NCBI RefSeq assembly: GCF_910594005.1 | Contig: NC_057823.1 | Span: forward strand, 56,418,015-56,482,014 | DNA: 64,000 nucleotides | Reading direction: 5' to 3' | DNA from: Cervus elaphus | Lineage: Eukaryota > Chordata > Mammalia > Artiodactyla > Cervidae | The notes under the pieces: generated by a model | Database searches by the model: none | What the model was told of the DNA's origin: nothing | Seen by the model: only the letters and a program-made list of their open reading frames with translations | Shown: in pieces, positions 20,625 through 33,400 of the stretch | How positions within the stretch are numbered: position 1 is the stretch's first letter | Layout: every line of letters starts with the position of its first letter | Program-made: the position numbers and the translations under genes

Positions 20625-23212
20625 TTTCAATAGTGATAGATAAATGAGAAAAGCATTGTGGACATTATTTCCTCTCCCTAATAAAATGGCATTCTTTATA
20701 CACTGTAGAAATTAAAAAAAAATTATGCTTTATTATCTTTTTTATTTCCCCTGCCCCTGTGGGCACTATCTATATGCTTTCCTTCTGCTCATTCCAGTTG
20801 ACAGTTGAGCAATTTTTGAGCTCTAACTGGTGGGATCCTTTTTTTTTTTTTCTTTTTCTTCTCTATGTGTGCTTTTTCTTCTGTATATGTGAATGTTCTG
20901 AATATATGAAGGAAAATTTGTTTGCCTTCCCCATATTCACTCCTACTTCTTCTGAATATAGCCCCTAATTTTAACTAGGGAATTTCCCTTGCCCCTACAT
21001 CATGGGACATGCACTTCTCCTTCAACTCAGGCTAAGCAGTGGCTCTTATTCCCATGATCATTGTAATTGATTCAGGAATGAATACATGAACCTAATAGAC
21101 CAATGAGATGCCATAAAATTTTGACTGACAATCCTTGAGTAGAAACAGTCTCCCTTTTTCACTAAGTGTGAACTTGAAAATAAGCAGGAGCTGAAGCAAA
21201 TGCAGCCATTTTGCTACTATGAGAAACATGGGAATTGAGTCACTACAGTGAAGAAAGCCTACAGACATTGCTCAAACTCAGGATGAAGCCATAACTGAAG
21301 CTAGCCTTACCCTTTGTATTATTTATATCTATGAAATAATAAGTGCCCTTTTGCGTAAGTCGTTGGATTTATGGGATACCACTTAAAACAAAAAAATGTC
21401 CTCATCTCGACACCATCCTATTCTGCTTTCTGTTTTCAGCTCTAAAATTTTGAAAGCTTGAATTTAAATTCTCAAAATAGAATTCGGAACTCAAAAGACA
21501 AGATAATATGATCTAATAAATTTAATACTATACATACATTTGATTTCAAATATGCTAAAAATTAGTCTATATCTTCAAATATGCCTGAACTAGGATTTTA
21601 AATAAAAAACACCCTTAGGACAAGGAACGATAAGGCAATTAAGAATGATTGGGATGATTTCCCTTCTCTTTTAAGTTACTTTGATTAACCCTATTGTTTC
21701 TTTTCTGTTATTCACCTAATCTGACAATATGAATCTGGAGAGAAAATGTGTGAAGGGTAACAGAAGAGAAAAATTCAGCAATTATTCTGACACTTAAACA
21801 TCTGTCAGAGACCTCTGATCTGATGGAAGAACTTTGGTTTTAGATATAAATTTCCTTTCTTGCATTCTCATCAGTTTTTTCCTTCAATAACACACTAGAA
21901 CATATCATGTCATATACTCAACATCTGGAATGAAGAAAGATTTCCTAAAGGACCCTTGGCTGCCTTTTGCTCCCCTGGAGGAAATTCCCTAAGAGTTAGG
22001 TTGACAGCATGTTAAACAGGCATCATTCATCTGTGTGACAGTTCAGCATCTTACCACATTTAAGAGTAAAAGAATGAGCCCCTGATTTCTGCAGGCTAAC
22101 TTTGGGGTTACATTACTTGATGCCAAAATGTCCAGATTAAGATGAAAAATATTTAGTCAGCCATCTAGATATTCTCAAGTGTACAGATGTTTGACATAAG
22201 CATAGCCTGTGGTGGCACTAATTGGATAATATAAAAATCCCCATTTCTTTTGATCATTAAACATTTATCATCATCACTTAAGTGCCAGCCACATAGGAAG
22301 GATTGACACATGCCATTGTTCCTGCCCTTCATGAAGTTCACTTAGTGGCACACAAGTTACATAGTAAACCACAAGAAAGCATGAATGATTAATGTATCAA
22401 ATTTGGATACTTTCATTGCACAGAGTATTACATTTGACTCAAAGCAAGGCTTCTAGTTTATTCCGTGTTTTTGTGCAAATGAGAACAAGATGCCTCATTC
22501 TCTAGGCACACTCAATCTACATCAGAATACATAGCATGGGGAGCAGAGAGCAGCAGGGTAACATCTGCACAACTATACACAGACTCATGTGGCATAAATA
22601 ACATTTTATAGAATGAGAAGCCCAATGGTAGGAACATCTAGGGTTGATTAATTCTGTGCCTCGACAGCTCTGTCAAAGACCTAATGGGTGTTTTCCATCT
22701 TTCTGCACTGGCATCATTAGCATGCTATCTCTTATCTTCAGGCTTATCCCCTCAGGGCTTCAAAAGAACTTTAAGCATAACTTTTTCAAGCAACTCCATC
22801 CAAAGTCAAGAAGGCATCTGTTTTGATCAAGGTGGCAAAACCTTTCCCAAAAGCACTTCAGAAAACTTCCCTTTGTTTTTCATGAGCCTTAACTGGGTCA
22901 TCAGCTTATTTCTTAAGTCAATCTTTAATACCAAGGCATGAAGTATCAAGTTTGGTTGGGGCCAGTCAAGATTCCCCACCTGGTGATAGGGACAGAAAAT
23001 TCCCCAACATCACAGAGTCATCCAAAGCTTTAACAGAAGTGGAGTTTTGTTAAGAAAAAGAATAATGGAATGGTTTGTGGGTTGACAATAAGTAGTGCTT
23101 GCCACAAATTCATGAACGAGATAACCAAAGTGCCACAAAGAACAGGAAAAAAAAAAGACAATTCCACTTTTCCAGTTTACCAGAAGTCCTGATTTTGGAA
23201 TTGTCACTGGAT
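20625..23212. other. Intergenic with an L2-like remnant
   Basis: Mostly unassigned AT-rich DNA. At about 22240-22370 the wording 'taaacatttatcatcatcac', 'tgccagccacataggaagg' and 'ttcctgcccttcatgaag' is L2-like in antisense. No gene features. A T-run lies at 20840-20850. Confidence 0.5.
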
Positions 23213-24595
23213 GTTCAGTTCAATCTCTCAGTGGTGTCCAACTCCTTGAGACCCCACAGACTGCAGCACGCCAGGCTTCCCTGTCCATCACCAACTCCCA
23301 GAGTTTACTCAAACTCATGTCCATTGAGTCGGTGATGCCATCCAACCATCTCATCCTCTGTTGTCCCCTTCTCCTCCTGCCTTCAATCTTTCCCCATCAG
23401 GGTCTTTTCCAATGAGTCAGTTCTTCATATCAGGTGGCCAAAATATTGGAGTTTCAGCTTTAGCATCAGTCCTTCCAATGAATTTTCAGGACTGATTTCC
23501 TTTAGGATGGACTGGTTGGATCTCCTTGCAGTCCAAGGGACTCTCAAGATTCTTCTTTAACACCACAGTTCAAAAGCATCAATTCTTCAGTGCTCAGCTT
23601 TCTTTAGAGTCCAACTCTCACATCCATACATGACTACTGAAAAAACCATAGCCTTGGCTAGATGGAACTTTGTTGGCAAATTAAGTCTCTGCTTTTTAAT
23701 ATGCTGTCTAGATTGGTCATAGCTTTTCTTCCAAGGAGCAAGCGTCTTTTAATTTCATGGATGCAGTCACCATCTGCACTGATTTTGGAGCCTAAAAATA
23801 TAAAGTCTATCACGGTTTCCACTGTTTCCCCATCTATTTGCCATGAAGTGATGGGACCAGATGCCATGATCTTAGTTTTCTGAATGTTGAGCTTTAAGGC
23901 AATTTTTTCACTCTGCTCTTTCACTTTCATAAGAGGCTCTTTAGTGCTTCACTTTCTGCCATAAGGGTGGTGTCATTTGTATATCTGAAGTTATTGATAT
24001 TTCTCCGGGCAATCTTGATTCCAGCTTGTGCTTTACCCAGCTCAGCATTTCTCATGATGTAGCTCTGCATGTAAGTTAAATAAGCAGGGTGACAATATAC
24101 AGCCTTTCCCTATTTGGAACCAATCTGTTGTTCCATGTCCAGTTCTAACTGGTGCTTCCTGACCTGCATACAGATTTCTCAAGAGGCAGGTCAGGCGGTC
24201 TGGTATTCCCATCTCTTTCAGAATTTTCCACAGTTTATTGTGATCCACACAGTCAAAGGCTTTGGCATAGTCAATAAAGCAGAAGTAGATGTTTTTCTGG
24301 AAATCTCTTGCTTTTTCAATGATCCAGCAGATATTGGCAATTTGATCTCTGGTTCCTCTGCCTTTTCTAAAACCAGCTTGAACATCTGAAAGTTCACGGT
24401 TCACGTACTGTTGAAGCCTGGCTTGCAGAATTTTGAGCATTACATTACTAGCGTGTGAGATGAGTGAATTGTGCAGTGGTTTGAGCTTTCTTTGGGATTG
24501 GAATGAAAACTGAATTTTTCCAGTCCTGTGGCCACTGCTGAGTTTTCCCAATTTGCTGGCATATTGAGTGCAGCATTTTCACAGCATCATCTTTC
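23213..24595 (-). mobile_element. BovB 3' half with RT domain
   Basis: 5'-truncated at the text for DDAVKMLHSICQQIG (about 24595) and extending to the 3' end at 23213. The open piece 24551-24042 holds the fingers/palm part (VQAGFRKGRGTRDQIANICW, FIDYAKAFDCVDHNKLW) and breaks before the active site. The active-site text reads YTND (codons near 23983-23972), so the first catalytic aspartate is lost. A further piece lies at 23930-23658. Confidence 0.93.
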
Positions 24596-25235
24596 ACACA
24601 TCATCAGGTGTCACTTGTTACATGAGAACTATTCTCAGATGAAGTGATGGAAATAAATTTCACAACAAAGAGTATGAAAAATTATGAATATTGAAGGTTA
24701 TAATAACATGATGAGACAAATTCTTTGTTCATTTATACAGGCACCCCAGCGAGACATTGTATGAAAACACTAAAATTGAACTTTTTTTTCAAAAGTAATA
24801 TATATTTTCATTAAAACATACACAGGCATTTTTTTAACTACAAAAAAATAGAACTAAATAAAAGGGGAAATTATTGTTTCTCATAGTTTGAAGTTCAGAT
24901 GCAGAGGCTTGAACTATGCAGTGTCCCTCAACTGTAGCTTGTATTCTTTACTGTGCCAACAGGTTTCATCCACACAATAGGTATAATGGTTTTCAACAAC
25001 TGTAAATCCATATCTGCAGGCTTAACACTCCCAAAGTCAAGTGCAGATTTCTCTCTCTTTGGTGCATTTTAGAGCTAGAGAAAGGCCCGGGTTGGTCCAG
25101 TTGGGTCAGTTACTCTTCAACCAGTCAGAGTTGCCAGGAGGGTGGGAATTCCCATGTAGGTCACTGGTCCTCTTCTATAGCTACTATGCTGGGTACCATC
25201 CTTTCTCCTAAAACACCCCAATGAAACAAACACAG
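24596..25235. other. Intergenic, no gene recognised
   Basis: It begins with 'cacacatcatcaggtgtcac' after the BovB 5' break and carries a T-run at 24782-24789. The rest is unassigned. Confidence 0.45.
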
Positions 25236-25530
25236 GAGGCCACATTTTATATGATACCATGTATGTGAATCCTTTAGTATAGGCAAATACAAAGGGATAG
25301 AAAGTAAAGTAGTAGTTGCCAGGGTCTGGGTTGGGTGTATGGAATCAAGAAAGAGGAATGACTGCTAATAGAGATGGGGTTTTATTTTGGGTTGGTGAAA
25401 ATTTTCTATAAGTGGACCATGGTGATGCTTGCACAACTCTGAATATATTAAAGACCACTGAAGTGAATACTTAAAGTAGATAAATTTTATGATATATGAA
25501 CTATATTTCAATAAATTAAAAAAAAAGACC
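25236..25530 (+). repeat. L1 LINE 3' end
   Basis: The sense L1 3' untranslated text is clear: 'gaggccacattttatatgat', 'ggcaaatacaaagggataga', 'agtagtagttgccagggtct', 'ccatggtgatgcttgcac' and 'atatttcaataaattaaaaa', with an A-tail at 25518-25528. Confidence 0.8.
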
Positions 25531-26969
25531 AGCTCTATGTGTGTGACTTGTAATATTACCATCTAGAGATAATCATGTTAATATTTTTGTGTATATCCTG
25601 TAGACTCTTCTCAAGTCATGATATATAATATGTACTTTAACGTTAGTATTATTCTATCAAACACCCACAATATAATTGATTTGACTATTCTTTCCTTAAA
25701 GGAGAAAACTTTTCAAAGTGTGCTGACTCTGTTTCTGTTTGTTTTTATATTTTTAAGTTTGGATGATAGTCTGATTCATGCCCAAGACTTTATAAAACTC
25801 ATTATAGGGAAAAAAGAAGAAAAACACAAACATTATCTACTTATTTTTAAAACTGCTGTTGTCATAACAATTTCATGTTGCCTTGTAAATGGAACTCTTT
25901 TGCGCTTCTTGCTATATTTAGAGCATTAGTTACCATAACAACAAGATGTAGTTCACCATATAGAAACCCAGCGCAGGGGGCATTCTCTATCAGAAATCTT
26001 TGCATTACGTTACAACTATGAAAGGCAGTTCTATAGATGATTAGGTCCAATCTTCTGCTCTGAGAAAGAGTGCTCTAACACTTCCAAGAAGATGGACTAT
26101 AAGCTTACTTTATAAAAATGAGAAACAAGATTTGGGGAATCAAAATCCTACTATCTCATTTCAAATTTTGGTTCATGATTCTGCAAGCAAGGTGGAAATG
26201 GCCTAACCTGCAGGCATTCTCTGTGTAATACCATCCTAAATAACTCTCTCTTTGATTTTATCTTTCCCTTGGTATGCCAAAAAATGTGACCCAAATAGCC
26301 TTTCTCAACTCCAGCCCTTATTAAACATGGCTGGGCTTGATTCTTCAATCCCAAAACATACTAACAATATGCCTCTTTGGTCACAAAAAAAGAGAATTTT
26401 CTTCTACAAATTAGCTTTTCCTCTTTTAACTAATACTAGTGATATTTAACCTTCAGGCTCAACCCTATCTTTGAGACTTTAATGGAACTCAGACCCTCTT
26501 TCCAGAAAAATGCATATTCATACATGAAATTGTATTCAAAGTTCAGGGTTTCATGGGTCCTCTGAAGCCCATCTATATTCTTCTAAGGTTAAGATTCCTG
26601 GATTATAGACTAATACATTTTTTTTTCTTTCCACTTCATTAATTCATGGGTACATTCATTCATTCACTCACTCATTATTCACCCAGCCAAATATGTAACT
26701 TGTGGCACACCATGCACAGTTATAAGTCCATTACATTCATGGTATCTTCCATTGCACCCGGATGGTTCTGTGGGCACCCGCAGGCTCTAGAGGGGTGTTA
26801 TTCTCTGTACTGTGTCACAAAGCCATTCTGTACATTGGGAGAGATTCTTCTTGCTCTGCAGAAAAGTGAATTACCTTGTTTGATACACTTCTGCAGCATC
26901 ATTTCCTTCAGGATGGATAGTCCCTTGTAGCTACGTGAGAGCCTTTCTCCTAGCAACACAAGGTTTTGG
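25531..26969. other. Intergenic, no gene recognised
   Basis: AT-rich. A 103-residue plus frame at 25618-25929 is hydrophobic in parts but lacks support. A (CATT/CACT)-like stretch lies at 26650-26685 ('attcattcattcactcactc'). Confidence 0.45.
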
Positions 26970-27205
26970 AGAAAACACCCAATTCTGGATCAGAAGGCTT
27001 GCATTTAGCCCCAGCAGTACCACTTTTCAACCACACATACCTTGGCAAGTCATTTAATGTCTCTAACTCAATTTCCTCCTCCATGAGATACAGCTAATAA
27101 CTACTGCCTCACATCACCTTCCTCTTGGAGCGTGAGTAGAAAGTAACAAAACAAGACAATGTACATGAAAGCACTTTGTAAGCCACATAACAAATGATTA
27201 TTTGT
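26970..27205 (+). repeat. MIR SINE
   Basis: MIR wording in order: 'ggatcagaaggcttgcattt', 'ccttggcaagtcatttaatg', 'tcaatttcctcctccatgag', 'aaagcactttgtaagcc'. Confidence 0.75.
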
Positions 27206-27559
27206 ATCACTGTTGTTGTTATCGAACTGGTATGAAAATAAGAACTGCACCTTTACTTTTGAGCCTAAAGGGTTACTGAGAGGGTCAAGAGATCACTCCT
27301 AATCAGAGTTCTAGTTTTCTATTCTGAATTTGAATAGAGTTATTCAAATCAAGTTATTGAAACAGACCAGGTAGCACATTTCTAAAATTGTGGGACCTCT
27401 CTTGAGGCGATTCTCAACCTCTTATTTGTAGTGCACTACATTGGAGTGAATTACATGCACACACCAACATTCTCCCCACAGAAACTTAGATACTTTCTAG
27501 GTGTTTTCACAATGAAAGTACACTTTATAATTGCTTTACTTGACAGTATCTTGAAAGAC

Positions 27560-28095
27560 TTCTGCCAGCAGAATTAGGATTCTTTTGGTGGCAAGTAACA
27601 GAAACCAACTCTGTTTACCTTAACTTCAAGATGAGGAATTTATTTTCCAGATGCAACAGGGTCCTGTAGCTCACCTGAGTTGGCCAGAGTGGTCAGGAGG
27701 GGCTGTAGCTAAGATCCAGAACCCTCAGAACTTCACCTCTCTGTGTGGTGTGCTCACATGGCTCCTGGCTCTTTCTCATCAGATCAGCTTCCTTGGAATC
27801 TCCAGTCCCATGGCAGGCAGATGTGAGTGTATGCAACTCTTGACTTGACATGTCTGCACCCAGCATCCTAGACAGACCTAAGCTAGCTCTCTGTCTCAAT
27901 TCCACATCCTCAGAAAAGGGGTTCTGATTGTATCCTCTAAACAGGAATTAGATGATGGTGATCTTACAAGCCTATAGCTTCACTTACCTCCAGGAGAAAA
28001 TAACTTTATTACCTAGAACTGAAGCCCAAAATACCCAAGACTGTTCTGACTGGCCAGTATAGGTTACATGTCTCCCCTGGACCAATCAACTGTGA
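27560..28095. repeat. Probable ancient interspersed repeat, family unassigned
   Basis: The pattern 'ggtggcaagtaacagaaacc', 'gatgaggaatttattttcca', 'gactggccagtataggtt' and 'tggaccaatcaactgtgag' matches a widespread mammalian repeat end that I recognise but cannot name with confidence. Confidence 0.4.
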
Positions 28096-28794
28096 GAGGT
28101 GGAATAGTTTGAACAATGTATAGGGATATAGTGTGGAAATGAGGGGCAGACAAAACAATGTATCTAGCCAATGTATACACATACCCACCTCTTCCTGCAG
28201 GTTTCTGCCATAGTACTTACCACCCTCACCCTTACTGACAAAGTAAAATGAGGAAAGTCAGACCTACATATCTGCCAGAAGGTGTATCAAAGGTACATCT
28301 GTGTGAAGCACCTAAATTCTGAGTTTCTTTTTACCTGTGTGATTAAAGTTCTTTCATTGTATCAGATTCACAAAATTTGGAAAGCTCCAGCTGGTTCTTT
28401 CTTCTCCTCTCCCTTCTCTAAATCTCTGGAGGAAAAGATATTGCTAACTGTAAGGAAATGAGAAAAAGCCAAGTCTCTTCAGGAATCATGGACAGAGAAG
28501 AGCTGTATTTAAATAATTGCTGTTTTAGTTCCCACAAACATTCTCTTTGAGGGTATTTTCCATTAAATCAAACAAACAAAAAAAAAAAACCTCAGAGAAA
28601 AAGTAAGGGCTTTAGGAAATCAATCTCAAATGGTAGGATTTCAGGCATCATCAACAGGCAGGGTGGTGATGATTTGGGTGAGCAAAAGGCAGAATCCTCC
28701 AGCAGAAGGCAGAACTTCTAAAATTACGGCAAGGATGGGGGAATCCAAAGGGATATTGTATCAGTACAGGAAGACGACAGACTATTTCACAACA
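28096..28794. other. Intergenic, no gene recognised
   Basis: It contains an A-rich tract at 28568-28591 and nothing else I can assign. Confidence 0.45.
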
Positions 28795-28808
28795 ACTTTT
28801 TCTTTTGA

Positions 28809-29019
28809 CTTACCTGGTGGCTCAGACAGTAAAGATCTGCCTACAGTGCAGAAGACCCCAGTTTGATCCCTGGGTTGGGAAGATCTCCTGGAGAAGGAAA
28901 CAGCAACCCACTCTAGTATTCTTGCCTGGAGAATTCCATGGAGAGAGGAACCTGGCAAGCTAGAGTCCATACAATCCATGGGGTTGCAGAGTCAGACACG
29001 ACTGAGCAACTACACTTCC
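28809..29019 (+). mobile_element. Bov-tA SINE
   Basis: The body runs from 'cttacctggtggctcagaca' to 'gagcaactacacttcc'. The duplication 'acttttcttttga' lies on the right (29020-29032), and on the left with one extra T (28795-28808). Confidence 0.93.
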
Positions 29020-29109
29020 ACTTTTCTTTTGATTTGTATCTCTTAAGTTTTTAAATTGAGGTAACATTGGTTTATAACATTATATAAGTTTCACGTAGAC
29101 AACTTTGTA

Positions 29110-29250
29110 CAGTTGACCCTTGAACAATACACATTTGAACTGTGCAGTTCCCCTTATATGTGAGTATTTTTCAGAAAATAGATAATATGATACTACATGA
29201 TCCATGGTGGGTTGGCACTCTAAAGCCTCATGTTGTTCAAGGGTGAACTG
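29110..29250. mobile_element. Tigger/pogo-like MITE, internally deleted
   Basis: A 141-base element bounded by 'cagttgacccttgaacaa' (29110) and 'ttgttcaagggtgaactg' (ending 29250), inverse of each other with one mismatch. A TA precedes the left end; the right TA is not evident. The ends match a common mammalian Tigger-group MITE. Confidence 0.75.
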
Positions 29251-29282
29251 GATGTAAACTTCTGCATACACCACCGTGTGAG

Positions 29283-30607
29283 TTCAGTCAGTCAGTCAGT
29301 TCAGTCGCTCAGTCATGTCCGACTCTTTGCAACCCCATGAATTGCAGTAAGCCAGGCCTCCCTGTCCATCACCAACTCCCAGAGTTTACTCAAACTCATG
29401 TCCATTGAGTCAGTGATGCCATCCAACCATCTCATCCTCTGTCCTCCCCTTCTCCTCCTAACCCCAATCCCTCCCAGCATCAGGGTCTTTTCCAATGAGT
29501 CAACTCTTCCCATGAGGTGGCCAAAGTACTGGAGTTTCAGCTTCAGCATCAGTCCTTCCAGTGAACACCCAGGACTGATCTCCTTTAGGATGGACTGGTT
29601 GGATCTCCTTGCAGTCCAAGGGACTCTCAAGAGTCTTTTCCAACACCACAGTTCAAAAGTATCAATTTTTCGGCGCTCAGCTTTCTTCACAGTCCAGCTT
29701 TCACATCCATACATGACCACTGGAAAAACCATAGCCTTGACTAGATGGACCTTTGTTGGCCAAGTAATGTCTTTGCTTTTTAATATGCTATCTAGGCTGG
29801 TCATAACTTTCCTTCCAAGGAGTAAGCGTCTTTTAATTTCATGGCTGCAATCACCATCTGCAGTGATTTTGGAGACCCAAAAAAGAGTCTGTCACTGTTT
29901 CCACTGTCTCCCCATCTATTTGCCATGAAGTGATAGGACCAGATACCATGATCTTTGTTTTCTGAGTGTTGAACTTTAAGCCAACTTTTTCACTCTCCTC
30001 TTCGAACTTCATCAAGAGGCTCTTTAGTTCTTCTTCACTTTCTGCCATAAGGGTGGTGCCATCTGCATATCTGAGGTTATTGATATTCCTTCCGGCAATC
30101 TTGATTCCAGCTTGTGCTTCTTCCAGCCCAGCGTTTTTCATGATGTACTCTGCATATAAGTTAAACAAGCATGGTGACAATATACAGCCTTGACATACTC
30201 CTTTTTCTATTTGGAACCAGTCTGTTGTTCCATGTCCAGTTCTAACTGGTGCTTCCTGACCTGCATACAGATTTCTCAAGAGGCAGGTCAGGCGGTCTGG
30301 TATTTCCATCTCTTTCAGAATTTTCCACAATTTATTGTGATCCACACAGTCAAAGACTTTGGCATAGTCAATAAAGCAGAAATAGATGTTTTTCTGGAAC
30401 TCTCTTGCTTTTTCAATGAACCAGCAGATGTTGGCAATTTGATCTCTGATTCCTATGCCTTTTCTAAAACCAGCTTGAACGTTTGGAAGTTCATGGTTCA
30501 TGTACTGTTGAAGCCTGGCTTGGAGAATTTTGAGTGTTACTTTGCTAGAGTGTGAGATGAGTGCAATTGTGTGGTAGTTTGAGCATTCTTTGGGATTGCC
30601 TTTCTTG
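29283..30607 (-). mobile_element. BovB 3' half with long RT frame
   Basis: The minus-strand open frame 30501-29851 (216 residues) carries VQAGFRKG, FIDYAKVFDCVDHNKLW, GHGTTDWFQIEKGVCQGC and the active-site region. The motif reads YADG: the second catalytic aspartate is glycine (codon 30060-30058), so the enzyme would be dead. The frame ends at DSFLGLQNHCRW because of a 2-base net deletion near 29880. A following 163-residue frame (29804-29313) covers the C-terminal part. No duplication was found. Confidence 0.94.
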
Positions 30608-32079
30608 CTCCTGATCTAGGGTTGCTTTAATGCTGTCTCTCTCTGATTGCTGACCCTAGACACGTGTGTGGGGAACATCCTGCTCGTCTCAAGCCATGCC
30701 TAGAAACTCTGCCATTTCTGTCCTGGGTCCATCTTCCTAAAAGCACCACAGAGCTATTTCTTCTCAGGAGTCTTATCCTTTCCCGGAGCAAAACCAGAAG
30801 CAGGGCACAGCTCCTGTCTCCTCTCAGATCTCCCTAAATCACTGGATTTTTGTCAGTCACTCCAGGTCGGCAGCGTGGAAATGAAAGAAAGATTAAAGGA
30901 CCTTTTTTTTTCAGCTAACACCCTAGAATGTAAGCTTCCTTACTCACTCCTTCCCCACCTACTCTTAAACAGAGACACTTTCTAGTCTAGAAGACTAGGC
31001 AGCTTTGCTTGTACCTTCTCTGTGCCCAATTTCCTTCTTCCTACAATCTGAAATGCAAAAGCAGTTTTAAAAACTCAAAAACCTTTGCTCTGTCTCCTCC
31101 CTGAGGCAGTTTCTCAGCTTGGTGGCCCAATTTAGGGAAGAGTCAAGGGGTTCACAGGAAATACCAGTGAAAACACAGCAGGAGGCTCCAAATGTTTTCC
31201 CACCACAAAAACATACAAATTATGTCTTAAAAGCATGAACTCCAGCTGACAAAATTAACCTATGCCTTCTCACCATAAATGCAAAATTCTATTAGTGAGT
31301 AGAAACTAACAATGATGTGATGAGACGCGGGTGCTGGCTGCTTGGAGAGGCTCCCTCATTAATTGAAAGACTTACTTCTGTGCAATGTGCTGTCAAGTTA
31401 TAGGAAGAGTCAAAACGGGTACTCTGTAAGATTAACCTTGTGCCCCAACATCCGGTACAAGATGCTCTCTAAGCCCCAGCTTGCACAAGTTCGCCTCCCC
31501 TGTACCCTGGGTAAACATCATCTTAGCTCAAGGAAAATTCTACAGAGATGGAGCAGTGAGTAGGAAGATTTCCCTGCCAAGGAGAGTCTAGGCTCTGCAG
31601 GGATGAGGTCTGAGGGAGGGGAAAGGAGTGGGTCTTCTGCACAAAAAGACAACAAACCTCCTTTGTCGGAGGCAGGAAAGCAGAGTCCCTGTGGTGCTGA
31701 CTGGCTGCTTCTACCTGGGCTGTGGGCTGGTCCACACGGGGCTGGCTGCAGGGGGGCAGTCTCTGTCTGAGGACCAGCGTCCTGCTGCCCCTCTGCAGAC
31801 CTGAAGGGCCTGGCTGGGTTTATGGCTCCTGGTCAGGTCTGCATTTCCCTTGGTTAAGTGGCCAGGTCAAGATGTCACCACTTACCACATTACTCTCTGG
31901 TAACCTTTCACCTCATGTGGGTGAGCTTTTGGAGGGCAGAAACCATGTGTTACTCATCTCCATGGCCCTTCACCCTACACAGGGACTAGCCCACGGGACA
32001 CACCCCACAGTACCTACTTCCCAAGGTTTGCTGAGCCCTCCCATGGTGTGAGTCTCTGGGGCTTACACTTGAAATGCAC
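30608..32079. other. Intergenic, GC-richer, no gene recognised
   Basis: Somewhat higher GC than its surroundings. A possible L2 3' remnant lies at about 31930-32000 ('ggagggcagaaaccatgtg'). The plus frame 31722-32051 (109 residues) and others show no domain, splice pattern or conserved start. Confidence 0.45.
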
Positions 32080-32215
32080 TGTTCTATTTCATCCTCACGA
32101 AGAGCCTCTGAGGCACAGACAGCACCTCAGAGAAAAGAAGCTCATCACCTCGGGTCACACACCTGGTAAGGGACAGGGCCAAGATTTGAATCGAGAGTGG
32201 CTGACTTCCAAGGCC
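32080..32215 (-). repeat. MIR SINE, antisense
   Basis: Reverse-complement MIR order: 'tttcatcctcacgaagagcc', 'ctctgaggcacagacagc', 'cacacacctggtaaggga' and 'caagatttgaatcgag'. Confidence 0.75.
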
Positions 32216-32404
32216 TGGCTCCAAAATACCTCAACGCTGAAGAGAAAGCCTGAGAAAGCATTCTATGATTTCTCTGTGCATCTGGAGACGCTGTAAACTC
32301 AGAACCCTTGGGGACCTTCCCAGGACAGACTCCTCCCCCATGTCCTTTGCTTTAGCTCCTCTCTGAAGTACCTAGGTAACAGAAACTGATACACGTTTTC
32401 TGAG

Positions 32405-33080
32405 TTGTAACCTGCAAGTACTGTTGGTGGGAGTATGGACCACGGCAACTTTTGGGGGAGAAATTTGGCTTAATTTGATTAACTTAGTTTTATACAAACC
32501 ACAAACCCAGTGACTCAGAAAAGCTGTTCTAGTGTATATGTGCTAGTGGGTTTCTCTCTCAAAAGGACTTTTTTGGGTTTTCATAGAAATATTGTCTGCA
32601 ATGGCAGAAAGTTGGAGGTACCCATTACCAGGAGAGGGAGGAAGGAAAAGGTGATCAGTCCACACCATAGGTTGTTATGTAGCAGTCAGGGAAAGGTGGG
32701 GCTTTCCTGGAGGCTCAGCGGTAAAGAATCCATCTGCAATTCAGGAGCTGCAGGAGACTCGGGTTTGATCCGTGGTGGGGAAGATTCTCTGCAGACGGGC
32801 ATGGCAACCCCCTCTAGTATTCTTGCCTGGAGAATCCCATGGACAGAGGAGCAGGGTAGGCTACAGTCCATAGGGTTGCAAAGACTCAGACACACTGAAG
32901 CAACTTAGCATGCATGGACACAGAGAAAGGTGGAGAAGAGATATATCTAGCAAGCAAAGTGAGAAAAGGAAAAAAAACAGAAAGAGCTATAATCAAGTAC
33001 TATTTGCCTAAAATGCATGCACACCAAACAATATAGTCAAGTAAAAGTATATCTATGACACATATTAAGATGGGTGCTCA
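32405..33080 (+). repeat. Diverged L1/HAL1-like 3' region, split by a SINE
   Basis: The text 'ctgttggtgggagtatgg', 'gcaacttttgggggagaaat', 'aatattgtctgcaatggcag' and 'ggttgttatgtagcagtc' follows the order of an old L1/HAL1 sense strand before its 3' end. The SINE at 32700-32924 interrupts it, and A-rich sequence follows. Confidence 0.5.
32700..32924 (+). mobile_element. Bov-tA SINE
   Basis: Body from 'gggctttcctggaggctcag' to 'cttagcatgcatgg'. The duplication 'gaaaggtgg' lies at 32691-32699 and 32925-32933. Confidence 0.93.
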
Positions 33081-33199
33081 AAGAAGATCCTTGCTCCTAT
33101 GGATGTTAAACAAAAGGGCAAACAAAAGAATACTGGATAATTTTGACCAGTGAAATAAAGGGAAAGTCAACAAACAAACTCAAATTCCTGAGAAGGAAG

Positions 33200-33400
33200 A
33201 ATAACAAGAGGGATCTACTCTGCATGAGGCAGGCCAGGGAAGGCTCTGAGGCAGTGATAATTCATTTCTGCTGCCACGTGACCTAGGAATGGCATTTGGT
33301 AGAGCAGCCACATAGAAGAAAAACTATAGGAAAAGCCCTGAGGTGGGAAGGATTTGAATGTTCCAGTAACTGAAAGAAGCCAAGAAGACCAAACCCCTTG
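33200..33400. repeat. L2-like remnant
   Basis: The wording 'ccagggaaggctctgaggca', 'ggaaaagccctgaggtggga' resembles a recurrent ancient repeat also seen at 40.5 kb. Low certainty. Confidence 0.35.

Noticed and set aside
23197..24614. A target duplication 'tgtcact' for the 23.2-24.6 kb BovB
   Set aside because: Only seven bases match, and extra unmatched sequence lies between it and the BovB 5' break. Chance is likely.
29851..30501. The 216-residue reverse transcriptase frame as a functional or domesticated enzyme
   Set aside because: The active site reads YADG and the frame is truncated at both ends inside a normal 5'-truncated BovB.
31722..32296. Plus-strand frames of 82-109 residues in a GC-richer zone
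   Set aside because: They run through an L2 piece and an antisense MIR and show no protein family features.
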